Positions 1-9,087 of a stretch of DNA of 64,000 nt are shown piece after piece (positions within the stretch are counted from its first letter, which is position 1; each line of letters begins with the position of its first letter). The notes beneath the pieces are model-generated. The model worked only from the letters and a program-made list of their open reading frames with translations, was not told where the DNA came from and made no database searches. The translations under genes and the position numbers were made by a program. The stretch covers positions 310,001 to 374,000 of the forward strand of contig NRSV01000024.1 of assembly GCA_002286855.1 (NCBI GenBank), given 5' to 3'. The DNA comes from Bipolaris cookei. Its lineage: Eukaryota; Ascomycota; Dothideomycetes; Pleosporales; Pleosporaceae.

Positions 1-1680
1 ATTGAATTGGAATGGAAAAAAGAAGGGGGGAGTCCAGCAGAGGATAAGATGGGACCACCGGCCAGCTATAAGCTGCTGGACAGGCCTGGCGTGAGCGATG
101 TCTCACAAGCACGCGGCAGACATACCTCGGTCCCACACGCCACAAACCTGCCCCTCATCATCTAAACCCCATTTGGACCAGCCCCGCTCGCAAGCTACTC
201 CTTGCATTCCAGTCGTATACTCGGTCTCGACATTATTCAGATGGTGTTAGGGACCATATTGGCAGTCTGAAGGTAAAGGCCCAGTGAAATTCATCGCTCT
301 ATGTCTCATCCTTACAGGAAGGCTGTTGGCAGTCGTCGTGCTAGTCTTCACTAGTCTCGCTGCCACTCCAAACACCACGACCAGGGCGTGGTACAGACCT
401 GCCTTGTTCCCAACCGTTGCCGCCGTTATGGCTGGATCTGCCAAGACATCCGCATTTATCCTCAGCTGCAACGGCACATTGATCTCTTCAGGCACATATA
501 CTTACGGGCAGTTAGGCTTAGTACCGTCGAATCTTCTCGTCCACATCAGCTACACAAATCTTGAGCAAAGCGTCTCTCTCCACAAGAAACCTGACGCATC
601 ACAAAGAAACCTCTACTATCGCGCCCTCTTTCCATCACGGCTTTTACTACATAACCGATGCGCCTTCTGTCAAAATGTCAACCTTACCAGATGCGCATGC
701 AGGGCTCAAAGCTCAACAGCGACGATCCCTGGTACGACGCTCGGTGCTACTGTATCCTCAAACCTAAACAAGTCGGAACTCGGAAGCCGAGTGCTTTCCG
801 AAGCGTACACTGCGCCCCTATGCCTTCAATAAATACTCGCATCACGGTACTCTAGTAGATGACATGTTAAAGCGTATATGCTTGCGACGTGGTTTTCGTA
901 ATGCGTATGGCTGTCACCGTCTTTCTTTGTCTTATCTCGGACCCGGAACGCTTTCGCCATCCGCTTCGGTCGCCTTGTCCCGAAGGCTTGGTCTGAGCGT
1001 GGTTGAGCCACGAGATAATGCCTGTGCGAACCGAGTCGAGTTGAGTTGTGGTAATGCGTTGTGCTTTTTAGAAGTATGTGACTACAAGTCACGTCTTGTT
1101 CCCACACTTTATGCTGTCCGAAAGCTGTCCTGCAACCATAAACAGAAAACATGGATACGCCAGTCACATGAAAATGACGCTTTTACACTCAGCTTAGATC
1201 ACGGGACCTGTGTTGCTTCTAGAGATACGGATATCCATATCCGCCGAGTTTGTAAGCAAAGCATCGCCTTGTGGCATTAGCGCATCCTAGCGACCTCTGT
1301 AGCTTCATCAGGAAGTCCTTGGATAATACACGTTTTGTTGAGAATATGCGAGTCCAGTCCAGGTTGGTAGAAGAAAGTTCAGAGCCTGGGCGAGAGAATG
1401 GCGCCACGCGGTAGCCAGTGCTGCGCGTGTGCACACAATACACGTTGTCGCGTACGCGTAGTATATAGACTACAACATAGTTGATATGCCGAATAGTAGA
1501 CGTTAGAACTACCCACCTTGCCACCCCTACTTAGTTACCTATAGTAGTTATACTACTACATGGACCTAATTCTAATACGTTTTTATTTTCCACGACTTCC
1601 TCACACCAAGCTGATAGGTCCCCCAATTACGTTTATTTTTCTTACCAAGACCCAAAGCATCTCCCCCCATGCAACCACTG
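1..1680. other. Gene-poor stretch, no supportable gene
   Basis: No reading frame here shows a recognisable domain. Several overlapping frames of 60-180 codons exist on both strands, for example one with a hydrophobic start near 284-832 (+), but none has convincing start context, introns or family resemblance. The left end could be the edge of a decayed repeat. Confidence 0.4.
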
Positions 1681-2562
1681 ATGCAATCGATCCCCTAACG
1701 TCCGTCCCTGCGGGTCGAACATCCCCCCGCAATGAACTACGAGTACTGTCCAACCATATTATGCCCACATTGCACAATTTTATAGAGCCAGGTCGATCGG
1801 CTTACATTTTTTGCATCTAACTTAAACTATAGCAAGTTCCAAAAAGCAAAATTACAGCGTTGTAGGCTCAGCTCTTTAGCTTCTTGTCTTAAGCATAGAA
1901 GCTACAACGACAAAATAACCCTACTCTGCCATGTGCAGCACTATCGCTTGATTCTTCGGAGCCCCTATAGAATACTTAATTAGTTACTGAATACAGTCCT
2001 GCTCTTAAAACGTGTGCGGCTTCTGTCTAGGTGCTCTCCGAGTTTTTCCGGTGCGATGCGTTAGTCCATCGCATTCAAGCAAGAAGACTTAGCGTGCTGA
2101 CATAGCAAGTTGTTACGGTCACAGATCTCACATGAGGAAGGCACCAGCTTTTGAAGAGTGAAGGACAGACAATCAAGTGAAGAGACATCAACCAGCACGC
2201 CAAAGAGAACGTGACGTGCTCCGCAGTCCCATGCATGCCCCATGCATTAGCGCGACTACGCCACACTGAGAAACTCAGAAATCCCAGAAAGTTTCAGTGT
2301 CCCGATCCTCTGAGAATACTGAGACAATACGAAACAAAGTAGGACACAGAACATTCACTCAGTATACAGCACAGGCATCGAACCCTTATGACTCGATGTG
2401 TCCCAGTTAAGTTTTGAGTACAAGTACAATACATTATTCTACTTGTCTAGTTACTGTCCAGCGCATCCTTTGTGGTTCAGGTGTAAGGTGCTTGGACAAT
2501 GTTGGTGGTTCGTTGTGGAGAAATATTCGACCTACAGGGACGGACGTTAGATCTTGCATTAT
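1681..2562. repeat. Degenerate inverted-repeat pair (arms about 1681-1765 and 2488-2562)
   Basis: The two arms are reverse complements of each other over roughly 80 bp, with a perfect 16-bp core at 1695-1710 and 2535-2550 (CAGGGACGGACGTTAG read on the + strand in the right arm). Most mismatches between arms are G/A or C/T transitions. About 720 bp lie between the arms, with no coding capacity that I recognise. This could be the terminal or subterminal repeats of a short non-autonomous DNA transposon, or two inverted copies of a dispersed repeat. No target-site duplication could be fixed by eye. Confidence 0.6.
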
Positions 2563-3225
2563 CGCTATCCCAGTGCTCTGCTTCGTCAATTCCTTACCAA
2601 CGGAATGTTTTCTGACAAATGCCTTGGATACTCCAATACCTGATTGCATCACTACTTAGTATTTCACTAACGCTGGCGTCCTTGGGAGCTTTACTATTCT
2701 GTATACATTTGAAAAGAAAAGGAAGCGTTGGAAAGGTTTCTTTTGCTGTTCTGACTGGCTCTTTTTAAATCTTCGTGCATGTCTGCCACTCCTGGAAGAA
2801 CCTTTTTTCCAATAAATCCTAAAACCGACTATTTCTTATATTGGATTCTGAAATCATACTTTACACAAGGGTGTATGAGTGTCTACAGGTCGTTGACAGC
2901 TACTAGTCTGGCATCGCTTGGCATACTACGAAATATACGCCATCCACAATGTTGTCAAGTTCTGCTAACCAACATTTTCGTCCAATCTTAAGCAACCCAA
3001 GCGCCATCTTACCAATACATCCGCATTACAAATGCCACGAAGTTACGCATGTCATGACGTTACAGTCTACATCGCGCACGTACTATAAAGCAATGGTACA
3101 AGTCACTGACTGATACATCATTCACTCCAAAAGTATCCCAAAGTAACAAAATGACATCCAAGTCATTACACTGCGGCAATGGTACCTGCCTATCTTGCAG
3201 TTGTGTTTGTATTGGCTTTTGTACA
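2563..3225. other. Non-coding stretch beside the inverted repeat
   Basis: No gene is supportable here. The sequence is mixed in composition, with many short frames and no domain. The 3' part of the hydrolase remnant at 3226-3812 would be expected here but is not recognisable. Confidence 0.35.
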
Positions 3226-3812
3226 TTACTGTCCTATCGCGAGTCCTCGAGCGTAGGTTTCTTCAAGACTCGAAACCTGGAATAACTCCTCGAAAGTACT
3301 CCAGTACACGTCTCGGATATTTGGTTGACCGAGAAAGCACGTCAGTTCAATACCACTGTTGTCCACACCCCTTGGGTCGAAGCTGACAACGTTGTATCGT
3401 CCACCACTTAGATTCAAGATGAGATTGCCAATTCCGGAAAGCAGACTGCCTACTCCTGAGCCACCAAGTCCGCTAGGATTGAAGTGAAGATCCTGAGTAG
3501 CGTTTCCCGGGGCAGGTTTGCGAATGAATGCGACGATCGTGGTGCCAACACTGCTATCTTCATAGTCGAGCGGCACCATCAGATTGGCGCAGTCAAAGCC
3601 ATTGTAGCATATTGTCCATTGGAGATTAGAGGATGGAGTTATCTAGACTTCCAGCATGAGTTGAGAAGATGAGATTGAATAGCTCTACTCACTTTACTAA
3701 AATTCTGTACTTCGTTTGCTTCATACGGCAGCGTACTCTGGATTTTTGGAGAAGCGGTGGTGGATGATGCAAGAAGTACAGGTAGAGTTACCCAAGATCC
3801 AGTGTGAACCAT
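3226..3812 (-). pseudogene. 5' remnant of a secreted TAP-type alpha/beta hydrolase
   Basis: The start at 3812 opens a 40-codon exon (3693-3812) with a hydrophobic signal-peptide-like N-terminus. It is followed by a 50-bp intron with GTGAGT donor and AG acceptor (3643-3692), and a phase-0 second exon from 3642. That exon has the N-terminal features of tripeptidyl-aminopeptidase-like alpha/beta hydrolases: a WTICYNGFDCANL segment, VPLDY, a glycine-rich FNPSGLGGSG oxyanion motif and SFDPRGVDNSG. The frame stops at 3226 after about 180 residues, before the catalytic GxSxG, Asp and His that full proteins of about 550 residues carry, and no continuation is visible beyond. A further intron at the 3' end (GTAATG donor near 3231) is possible, but no plausible next exon appears. 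I infer a truncated, non-functional copy. Confidence 0.65.
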
Positions 3813-4607
3813 TCTGCCAGCAATGCGAACCTAGCTGGTTGTAGAGACGATGGGTAAATCTAGGCTAGCTCTAGACATGAGCAGTATCCCCATAGTTGGA
3901 ACGAGCCAATATCTTATAGTGTTTGGCCTTACCCTCTTGGTCTAATGATGGCGAGGCTGTTGGTGACTGCAGTAGATCGTGAAACCTCGCATGATCAAGT
4001 TCTTCTACGCTATTTAAGCTGGTCTGCTGTATCCGCGGGGAGGCCGGTTCGCGAAGAAACCGCCCCCTCTCCCCCCTCCTCCCCCCCCAAAAAAGTCAAG
4101 CTGATATACCATTTAATATTATTTTTGTTTAAATGTCTTGGATATTCGTACCAACGTTAACAAGACTATTCGGTCCACAACAAGATGCGTTACAAGGACA
4201 TTGCAATCAAGGATGACTTTGCGGGGTCAGGAGGCATACCTAACAAACATTAGGCCACTCTTATAGCCTCGTTGGTGTACCTGTAAGCACGCCTGATTTT
4301 TGAGGGCTTGCGGCGGGCTGGCTTGCAGCGTATGAAGTTAGTGAAGAAACTAACCAGTAAAGCAGACTGCGAAAGTAGATATACAGGAGGAGAGACTTTT
4401 AAAAGCCTTGTATATATCAATGTGTCATGTTAAACTATCTCCACAGCTTACTGCATAGACTACAAAGAGTAATGCCGGTATGCGTGACGATCTGATTTGA
4501 AGTGGTATACCTCCCAAACGCCTTGTTCTTGTCCCAACGCCAAACAGCCCTCTCATCTCATCTTGGCTAAGCAGTTATATGCCTACTCCAACATTCTGAC
4601 TGCGCAT
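3813..4607. other. Intergenic region with a pyrimidine-rich C tract
   Basis: No gene seen. A strand-asymmetric C/T-rich tract ending in a run of eight C and six A lies at about 4061-4096, next to a GC-rich patch. The rest is unremarkable and probably includes the 3' flank of the thioredoxin gene. Confidence 0.4.
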
Positions 4608-5271
4608 TTACCGCTTCGCCTTCACATTAAATGGACTTTCTTCCGCAGCCTTGAACGCGTCAAACGCGAATAGACTGATGAAATACAGGGCTGCAAATCT
4701 GATCACCAAATCGGTCAGGCCGCCATTACCCGTCAACATGCGTTGTAAACCTGCGAATGGACTGTCTCCGACCGGGCGACTGGGTTCCTCGGCTGACCCA
4801 AGCGTGCGCCCTTTGGACTGGAAAGCAGCAGAGGCGGCGCCCGGACCAGATGTGTCGCTGGCAGCTTTGCGCACGGCGGCTGTAAGGGCTGAGGGATTTG
4901 CGCCGCGGATGGTCTCGATTACTGAGTTGGACTTGATTACCAAGAAGGTTGGCATGCTGCGAATAACGCATATTAGCATTCCATATCTTGATTGAGATTG
5001 TTGATTGCGGTTTGGAGTCCTGTCAATTGGAATATACGTACGCGCTGACGCCATATTTTCTCGCAACCTCCTGCTGACTATCTACATCCACCTTGATAAA
5101 TTGCATCCTTCCCTGCTTCGTCTCCTTCTCTGCCAGGTTCTGGAAGACGGGCGCAATGGCTTTACATGGCCCGCACCAGTCGGCGTAGAAGTCTACAATG
5201 GTGTATGTAGATTGCGAGAGAAGCTGAGAGAAGTGCGAGGACGAGGTAACGGCGATGATTTTTCCTGGCAT
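4608..5271 (-). CDS. Thioredoxin-domain protein with C-terminal membrane anchor
   Basis: Two exons, 5042-5271 and 4608-4956, flank an 85-bp intron (GTACGT...CAG) and give 192 codons. The first exon carries a full thioredoxin N-terminal half, with the active site WCGPC at about residue 32 inside FYADWCGPCKAIAPVF. The second starts with the cis-Pro motif MPTF exactly where the fold needs it. After the domain (about residues 1-108) there is a low-complexity Ala/Ser/Gly linker, a segment with GLQRMLTG, and a hydrophobic stretch near the end (LVIRFAALYFISLFAF), then a basic tail. Ordinary fungal thioredoxins end at about 105-110 residues, so this is an extended form. By its layout it is probably a disulfide reductase anchored to a membrane by its C-terminus; which membrane cannot be told. 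The ATG at 5271 gives the full first beta strand and is preferred. Confidence 0.85.
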
Positions 5272-5569
5272 AGTGACTGTTGTCGCGTAGATTCCTGATT
5301 TTTTTTAACAAGGTATAGAGCAGCGCTTCAGGTCGTACTGGGTTGGTTCAGTTGATGGATGGTGGAGTGGATATGATTTGCGGGGAGGACAGCTTGCGAC
5401 TGGGATGCGCCACCGGGAGCTTGGGCAGGTCGTGCACTGATCACCAACGTAAGTTTCCCGCCCCGCATTACGTGCTTCTGTATTCAACTCGTTAGGCCAA
5501 AACCTTACAATTGGAATACCTTTAGCAGTTGGAGATATAGTTGGATGAAGAGTTCTATAATTAGTAGGA

Positions 5570-6996
5570 TCATATGACTGAGATTGTGCAATCTTCTGCC
5601 TGCCACTGAGATTGATTCTCTAGCCATATATAGCCGTGATAGCCTACATTATCGTCTCCACGAGCGATACAAGTAATTAGTGACAGTCCGACTCTTACGT
5701 CTATATTTCGCTTCCCCATATATATATATATATATCGTATCATAGTCATGACTCCAATTTCTGAACAACCTCCCCTTGCAGCATGTCCAATCATCCATCG
5801 GCTCTTCAGGAGCTGACGTAGCAGCCTCAACCAGGACGTTGGCCTCTTTGAATGGACCAGATCTGCTCCTTGACTTCCTTGAACATACTCTGATTCGACT
5901 TCGCTACTGTTGTCAATCTCTTTAGCGGGATGTCTTTTTGCTTTCAATTTCTTTGCTTTGGGTTTCGCCACGGGTGATGGTGAGATTGTCTCTTGCAACT
6001 CAGCACTCGAATCCTCGAGCGGGCCTTCTGACTCTTCCAAACTGACATTAGATTCTGGCTTGACTTTGGTCTTCTTGCTGCGAAGCTTCGACTTTGGCTT
6101 TGCCTTCGCCTTCGCCTTCGGTGGCACAATCTTAGGCTCTGGTGGCTCCACGACCTCGCCCGTCTCGAACGTCTTAAGCACCACTTCCTTGAGGTCTTCG
6201 GGGATTATATCGATACCATAAAAGTCCCCCTTCTCATAACACATGTGTGCACATGCCAAGTTATATCCAGACATGCACTTCTGCGGGATATTTAGCACGA
6301 GATTCTATCCAGAAAGGAGGGAAGAACTCACCTAGTGTTTGTAGTACGTCGAAGTATGGTCACTGTCAAAGTTGACACAGATGCCAAGTCTCAGATGGCC
6401 CTTCATGATCTTAATGTTATCCGATACGCAGTCGCCTTCACGACAAGCAGCGGCGCGAGTGGCGACGTCAGCCTTGTAGCCCTCTGCATCCCTATACTCT
6501 TTCGCGTACTTGCGTGAGGTTTTCGCCAGGTCCTCACGAATATTCTTGAACCCCTTATCGACTGGCATACCTTCCTCGAATGCTAGTCTCACCTGCTCCT
6601 GGCTTTCCGGGCTGAGTCGGTCATAGCCAGGTGCTTTAATTGGATTGTTTTTAGTAGTCTCTTTCAAGCCCGCGATTTGATGCTTCGTCGCAAATCCTCT
6701 AGATCTGTTATAGTGTTCATTATTTACCTGCAAAAATTCTCTTGTATTTATGCATGCGTGGAGAGACAAGAGAAAGTTTACTCACCAATGACGCCAGGCC
6801 ATGTACCATCGGCGTTGGATGCCATCATTAAACAGTGTATGTGTACCGATACACAGTTCACTTTTGACAATTTTTGATTTACTCCGCTTACAGGCTGCTT
6901 GCTGACAAATTGCTGAGCCGTTATCTGCATGGTCTAGATGGCATTAGCAAGAAACAAAGCTATCAGCAAACAAACTTTCATATACCTAGGCGCCAT
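5570..6996 (-). pseudogene. Broken gene with two PARP-type zinc fingers
   Basis: Read on the minus strand from a likely start near 6996, the sequence encodes two tandem zf-PARP-like modules. The first has C-x4-C (CQQAAC), then K-S-E-L-CIGTH and an ...WRHW end near 6785. The second has CREGDC, GHLRLG and YYKH near 6335, followed after an intron by KCMSGYNLA. Both modules place an intron right after the His-Trp motif. After them comes a Lys/Ala-rich tail (KAKAKAKPKSK), typical of fungal zf-PARP proteins of unknown function that are probably nuclear. Lesions: the second HW tryptophan codon reads TAG just before a GTGAGT donor, a change equal to CpA to TpA on the other strand; the donor after the first HW seems to lack one base, so the phases do not join; the exact 5' exon is also out of phase. 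The 3' end is uncertain because another frame looks more protein-like after about 5880. Confidence 0.6.
5718..5735. repeat. (TA)n microsatellite
   Basis: An uninterrupted AT/TA run of 18 bp lies near the 3' end of the broken PARP-finger gene. It is a simple-sequence tract with no visible function. Confidence 0.9.
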
Positions 6997-7416
6997 TTGA
7001 GACCCTCGTCATCTATATTTTTGGAAGGTGCGTGAAATATGAATCAGTAGTAAAGGGTAGAAGAGTTGACAAGGTCGTGAAAGAAGAAAGCTGGTGAGTC
7101 GATGATATGTGAGGCGATTTGCTTGTTTGTTTTCAGCCCGCACGTGCAGCTCTACGGGAGAAGAGAAAGGTACGACACCACCAAATCATAGTCACAGGTG
7201 TCAAAATTCCCATGAGTACGAGATAAGTGACTTTAAAAATCTATGAGAGGAAACTTACTTTTGATAATCCAATCTAGTGAAGTGCCGTTGAGCGCAGTAT
7301 TATGTGGGTAATGCTTATTCTTTAGTGAGTTCCCGCATGTCCAAAATCACGGCGAAAAGGTAGAAACTCTAGCCCATTAATTATGAGCAGTGAGTTGTGA
7401 TAGCAAACAAACTTCC

Positions 7417-7424
7417 TATAAATA
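7417..7424 (+). promoter_or_regulatory. TATA-box-like site upstream of the coiled-coil gene
   Basis: TATAAATA lies 62 bp upstream of the ATG at 7486, with pyrimidine-rich sequence between them, as in fungal core promoters. It supports the view that the frame downstream was once an expressed gene. Seen by eye only. Confidence 0.35.
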
Positions 7425-7485
7425 GTCTCGCATTTTCTATGCAACTCTCTCGTCCCTCTTACTCAAGTTCTTCTGAATAATCCCA

Positions 7486-8091
7486 ATGCCAGAATCACCC
7501 ACACACCTCACCTCGCTCGCACCCGAATAATACAGCGATGGATGGGCCCACGATCAACTCGCCGCAAAATACATCGGTCTCCGCGCCGAATACCTCGCCC
7601 TTCGCATTCTCTTCGATGACGCCATCGCTGCTCGCCCCTTTGAGCGCGAACGCACCATCCACAACCTGCAAAATGTGCATCTACGGCTAAAAAACGAGAA
7701 GCAGCAGCTACGCGCTCAAAAACGACAGCTTGAGAGGGATAACCAAAAAAATCGAAATATCAACTACGACTCATGACAGCAGTGCACGGAAACGCAGGAA
7801 ACTCTCAACATAGTTCTGCAAGCACAATGTCAAGGGAATCTGGAGATGCGAGAGCAGCAAACAAAGATTGAGAGACTTGAGGAAGAGAATGAGTCACTTC
7901 AGTGGTAGATTTAGATGTTGATTAATTTGAAGGATGACAATGCAGGCAGCCCAGCTGATTCGTAGGATAAGGGAGAGAAACTGCAATCAGGGATGAATGA
8001 GATAGGAAAGACGGTCGAAAACCCAAACGTTCAGGTTGATGAAGTTATAGCTGAACAAGAGAAGATGACAAAGACTGAGATGTCTGGGTAA
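7486..8091 (+). pseudogene. Coiled-coil protein gene killed by five in-frame stops
   Basis: From ATG 7486 to TAA 8089-8091 a single frame of 202 codons keeps clear protein character, interrupted only by stops at 7528 (TAA), 7774 (TGA), 7906 (TAG), 7912 (TAG) and 7963 (TAG). No frameshift is needed. The first part is Ala/Leu/Arg-rich (HDQLAAKYIGLRAEYLALR). The middle is a heptad-like Gln/Lys/Glu region (LKNEKQQLRAQKRQLERD and IERLEEENESL), predicting a coiled coil. The stops sit where Gln or Arg codons fit, so single C-to-T changes explain most of them. I know no family for it. Introns cannot rescue it: the one tempting GT-AG pair, around 7905-7945, breaks the frame. Confidence 0.6.
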
Positions 8092-8304
8092 GAATCGTAC
8101 TGTGACGACGACGACCATTTTGACATCTAGCATGAAGATTGTGCATACTGGAGAAGGTTGAATAGGATGGGAGAAAACCCGGTTAGTCCAAGATTGTCAA
8201 ACAAGACAGTTGTATGCCACATTACGGAGAGATTAGCGACGAGCAAAAATTCAAAACTATGTACAAGCATACAATGAACATGTCAACACACAAGGAAGAT
8301 GTCA

Positions 8305-9087
8305 TTAATATCTATACGGCGGCTTCGAGCTTACCGAAGCCGTTGAACTTGAACCACTGGAAGGCGGTCGGACCCCATTGATTTCAGCCTTGTCCTTTTT
8401 CCCAAGAACAACACGCTCACACCACGAGCACCAGCTTCTGAGCTCTCCCTTGACTTCACGCTCGAGGTACTGTATTGACTTTTCCTTTTCATCTTCATAG
8501 AGCTTTACGCACTCTCCAACACGGACCTGCTTTTTGTGCTTCATTTTCAGCACCCCGCCAATTCCTTCAATCTCTTGAGTAAGGTAAGACGTTCCCCGCC
8601 AGCGATCAGGTGACTCTGGGGAAGGGGTGTGGGACCTCTCAATACTGTCCAAGAGGTCTTGCTCGCAGGTCTCGTGTTCAACGATTCGTGCGCCTAGACA
8701 AGCGCAGCCTCGCCCACATTCAACACCTTCATTACCCTCGCCAGCTCCTGTGCCGACTCCACCCAGATAGTGGCTATATCGCGTGCGCCAGCTCCATCCG
8801 CGAACGTACATGGTATCTGCGTTTCGTAGGTCCCTACCACACGGTGCGCAAAACCACACCACATCATCGCAATTGCAAGGGGTGCGCTCAAATGCTGGCG
8901 CAGTGAATGCCCGCGGCTGCCTACTTTCAAAAAGCACAGGGCGCTGGTCGGGCGACCCAGGTGGCGAGGAGTCGGATGACGAGCGTCTTTTCTGGACAGC
9001 CATGAGCATGGGCAACGGCGCCTTGGTGCACGTACGGCAAAGCCGACGATGTCGAGCTCGAAGTGCAGGTGTTGGCGGTGGCTTCAT
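8305..9087 (-). CDS. Conserved-looking fungal Cys-rich hypothetical protein
   Basis: An uninterrupted 260-codon frame lies on the minus strand. It has a basic N-terminus with a CRTCTKAPLP motif (about residues 17-26) and a Ser/Pro-rich linker. Paired cysteines follow in the middle (CNCDD, CAPCGRD, CGRGCACLG, then HETCEQD), and then a charged helix-like stretch with KLYEDEKEKSIQYLEREV. The last motif is WCSWCERVVLGKKD, before a Ser-rich tail. The repeated CxxC pairs suggest metal binding, probably zinc. Codon usage and the absence of stops contrast with the decayed frames on its left. A later start at the second ATG (MLMAVQKRR) would remove the first Cys pair, so the upstream ATG at 9087 is preferred. 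No function is assigned. Confidence 0.65.
   Translation of the reverse strand: MKPPPTPALRARHRRLCRTCTKAPLPMLMAVQKRRSSSDSSPPGSPDQRPVLFESRQPRAFTAPAFERTPCNCDDVVWFCAPCGRDLRNADTMYVRGWSWRTRYSHYLGGVGTGAGEGNEGVECGRGCACLGARIVEHETCEQDLLDSIERSHTPSPESPDRWRGTSYLTQEIEGIGGVLKMKHKKQVRVGECVKLYEDEKEKSIQYLEREVKGELRSWCSWCERVVLGKKDKAEINGVRPPSSGSSSTASVSSKPPYRY

Noticed and set aside
284..832. Long + frame with a hydrophobic start that looks like a signal peptide
   Set aside because: It begins with GTG rather than ATG, overlaps competing frames on both strands and matches nothing.
7903..7945. Small intron that would remove three stops in the coiled-coil gene
   Set aside because: Splicing the only GT-AG pair leads straight into another stop.
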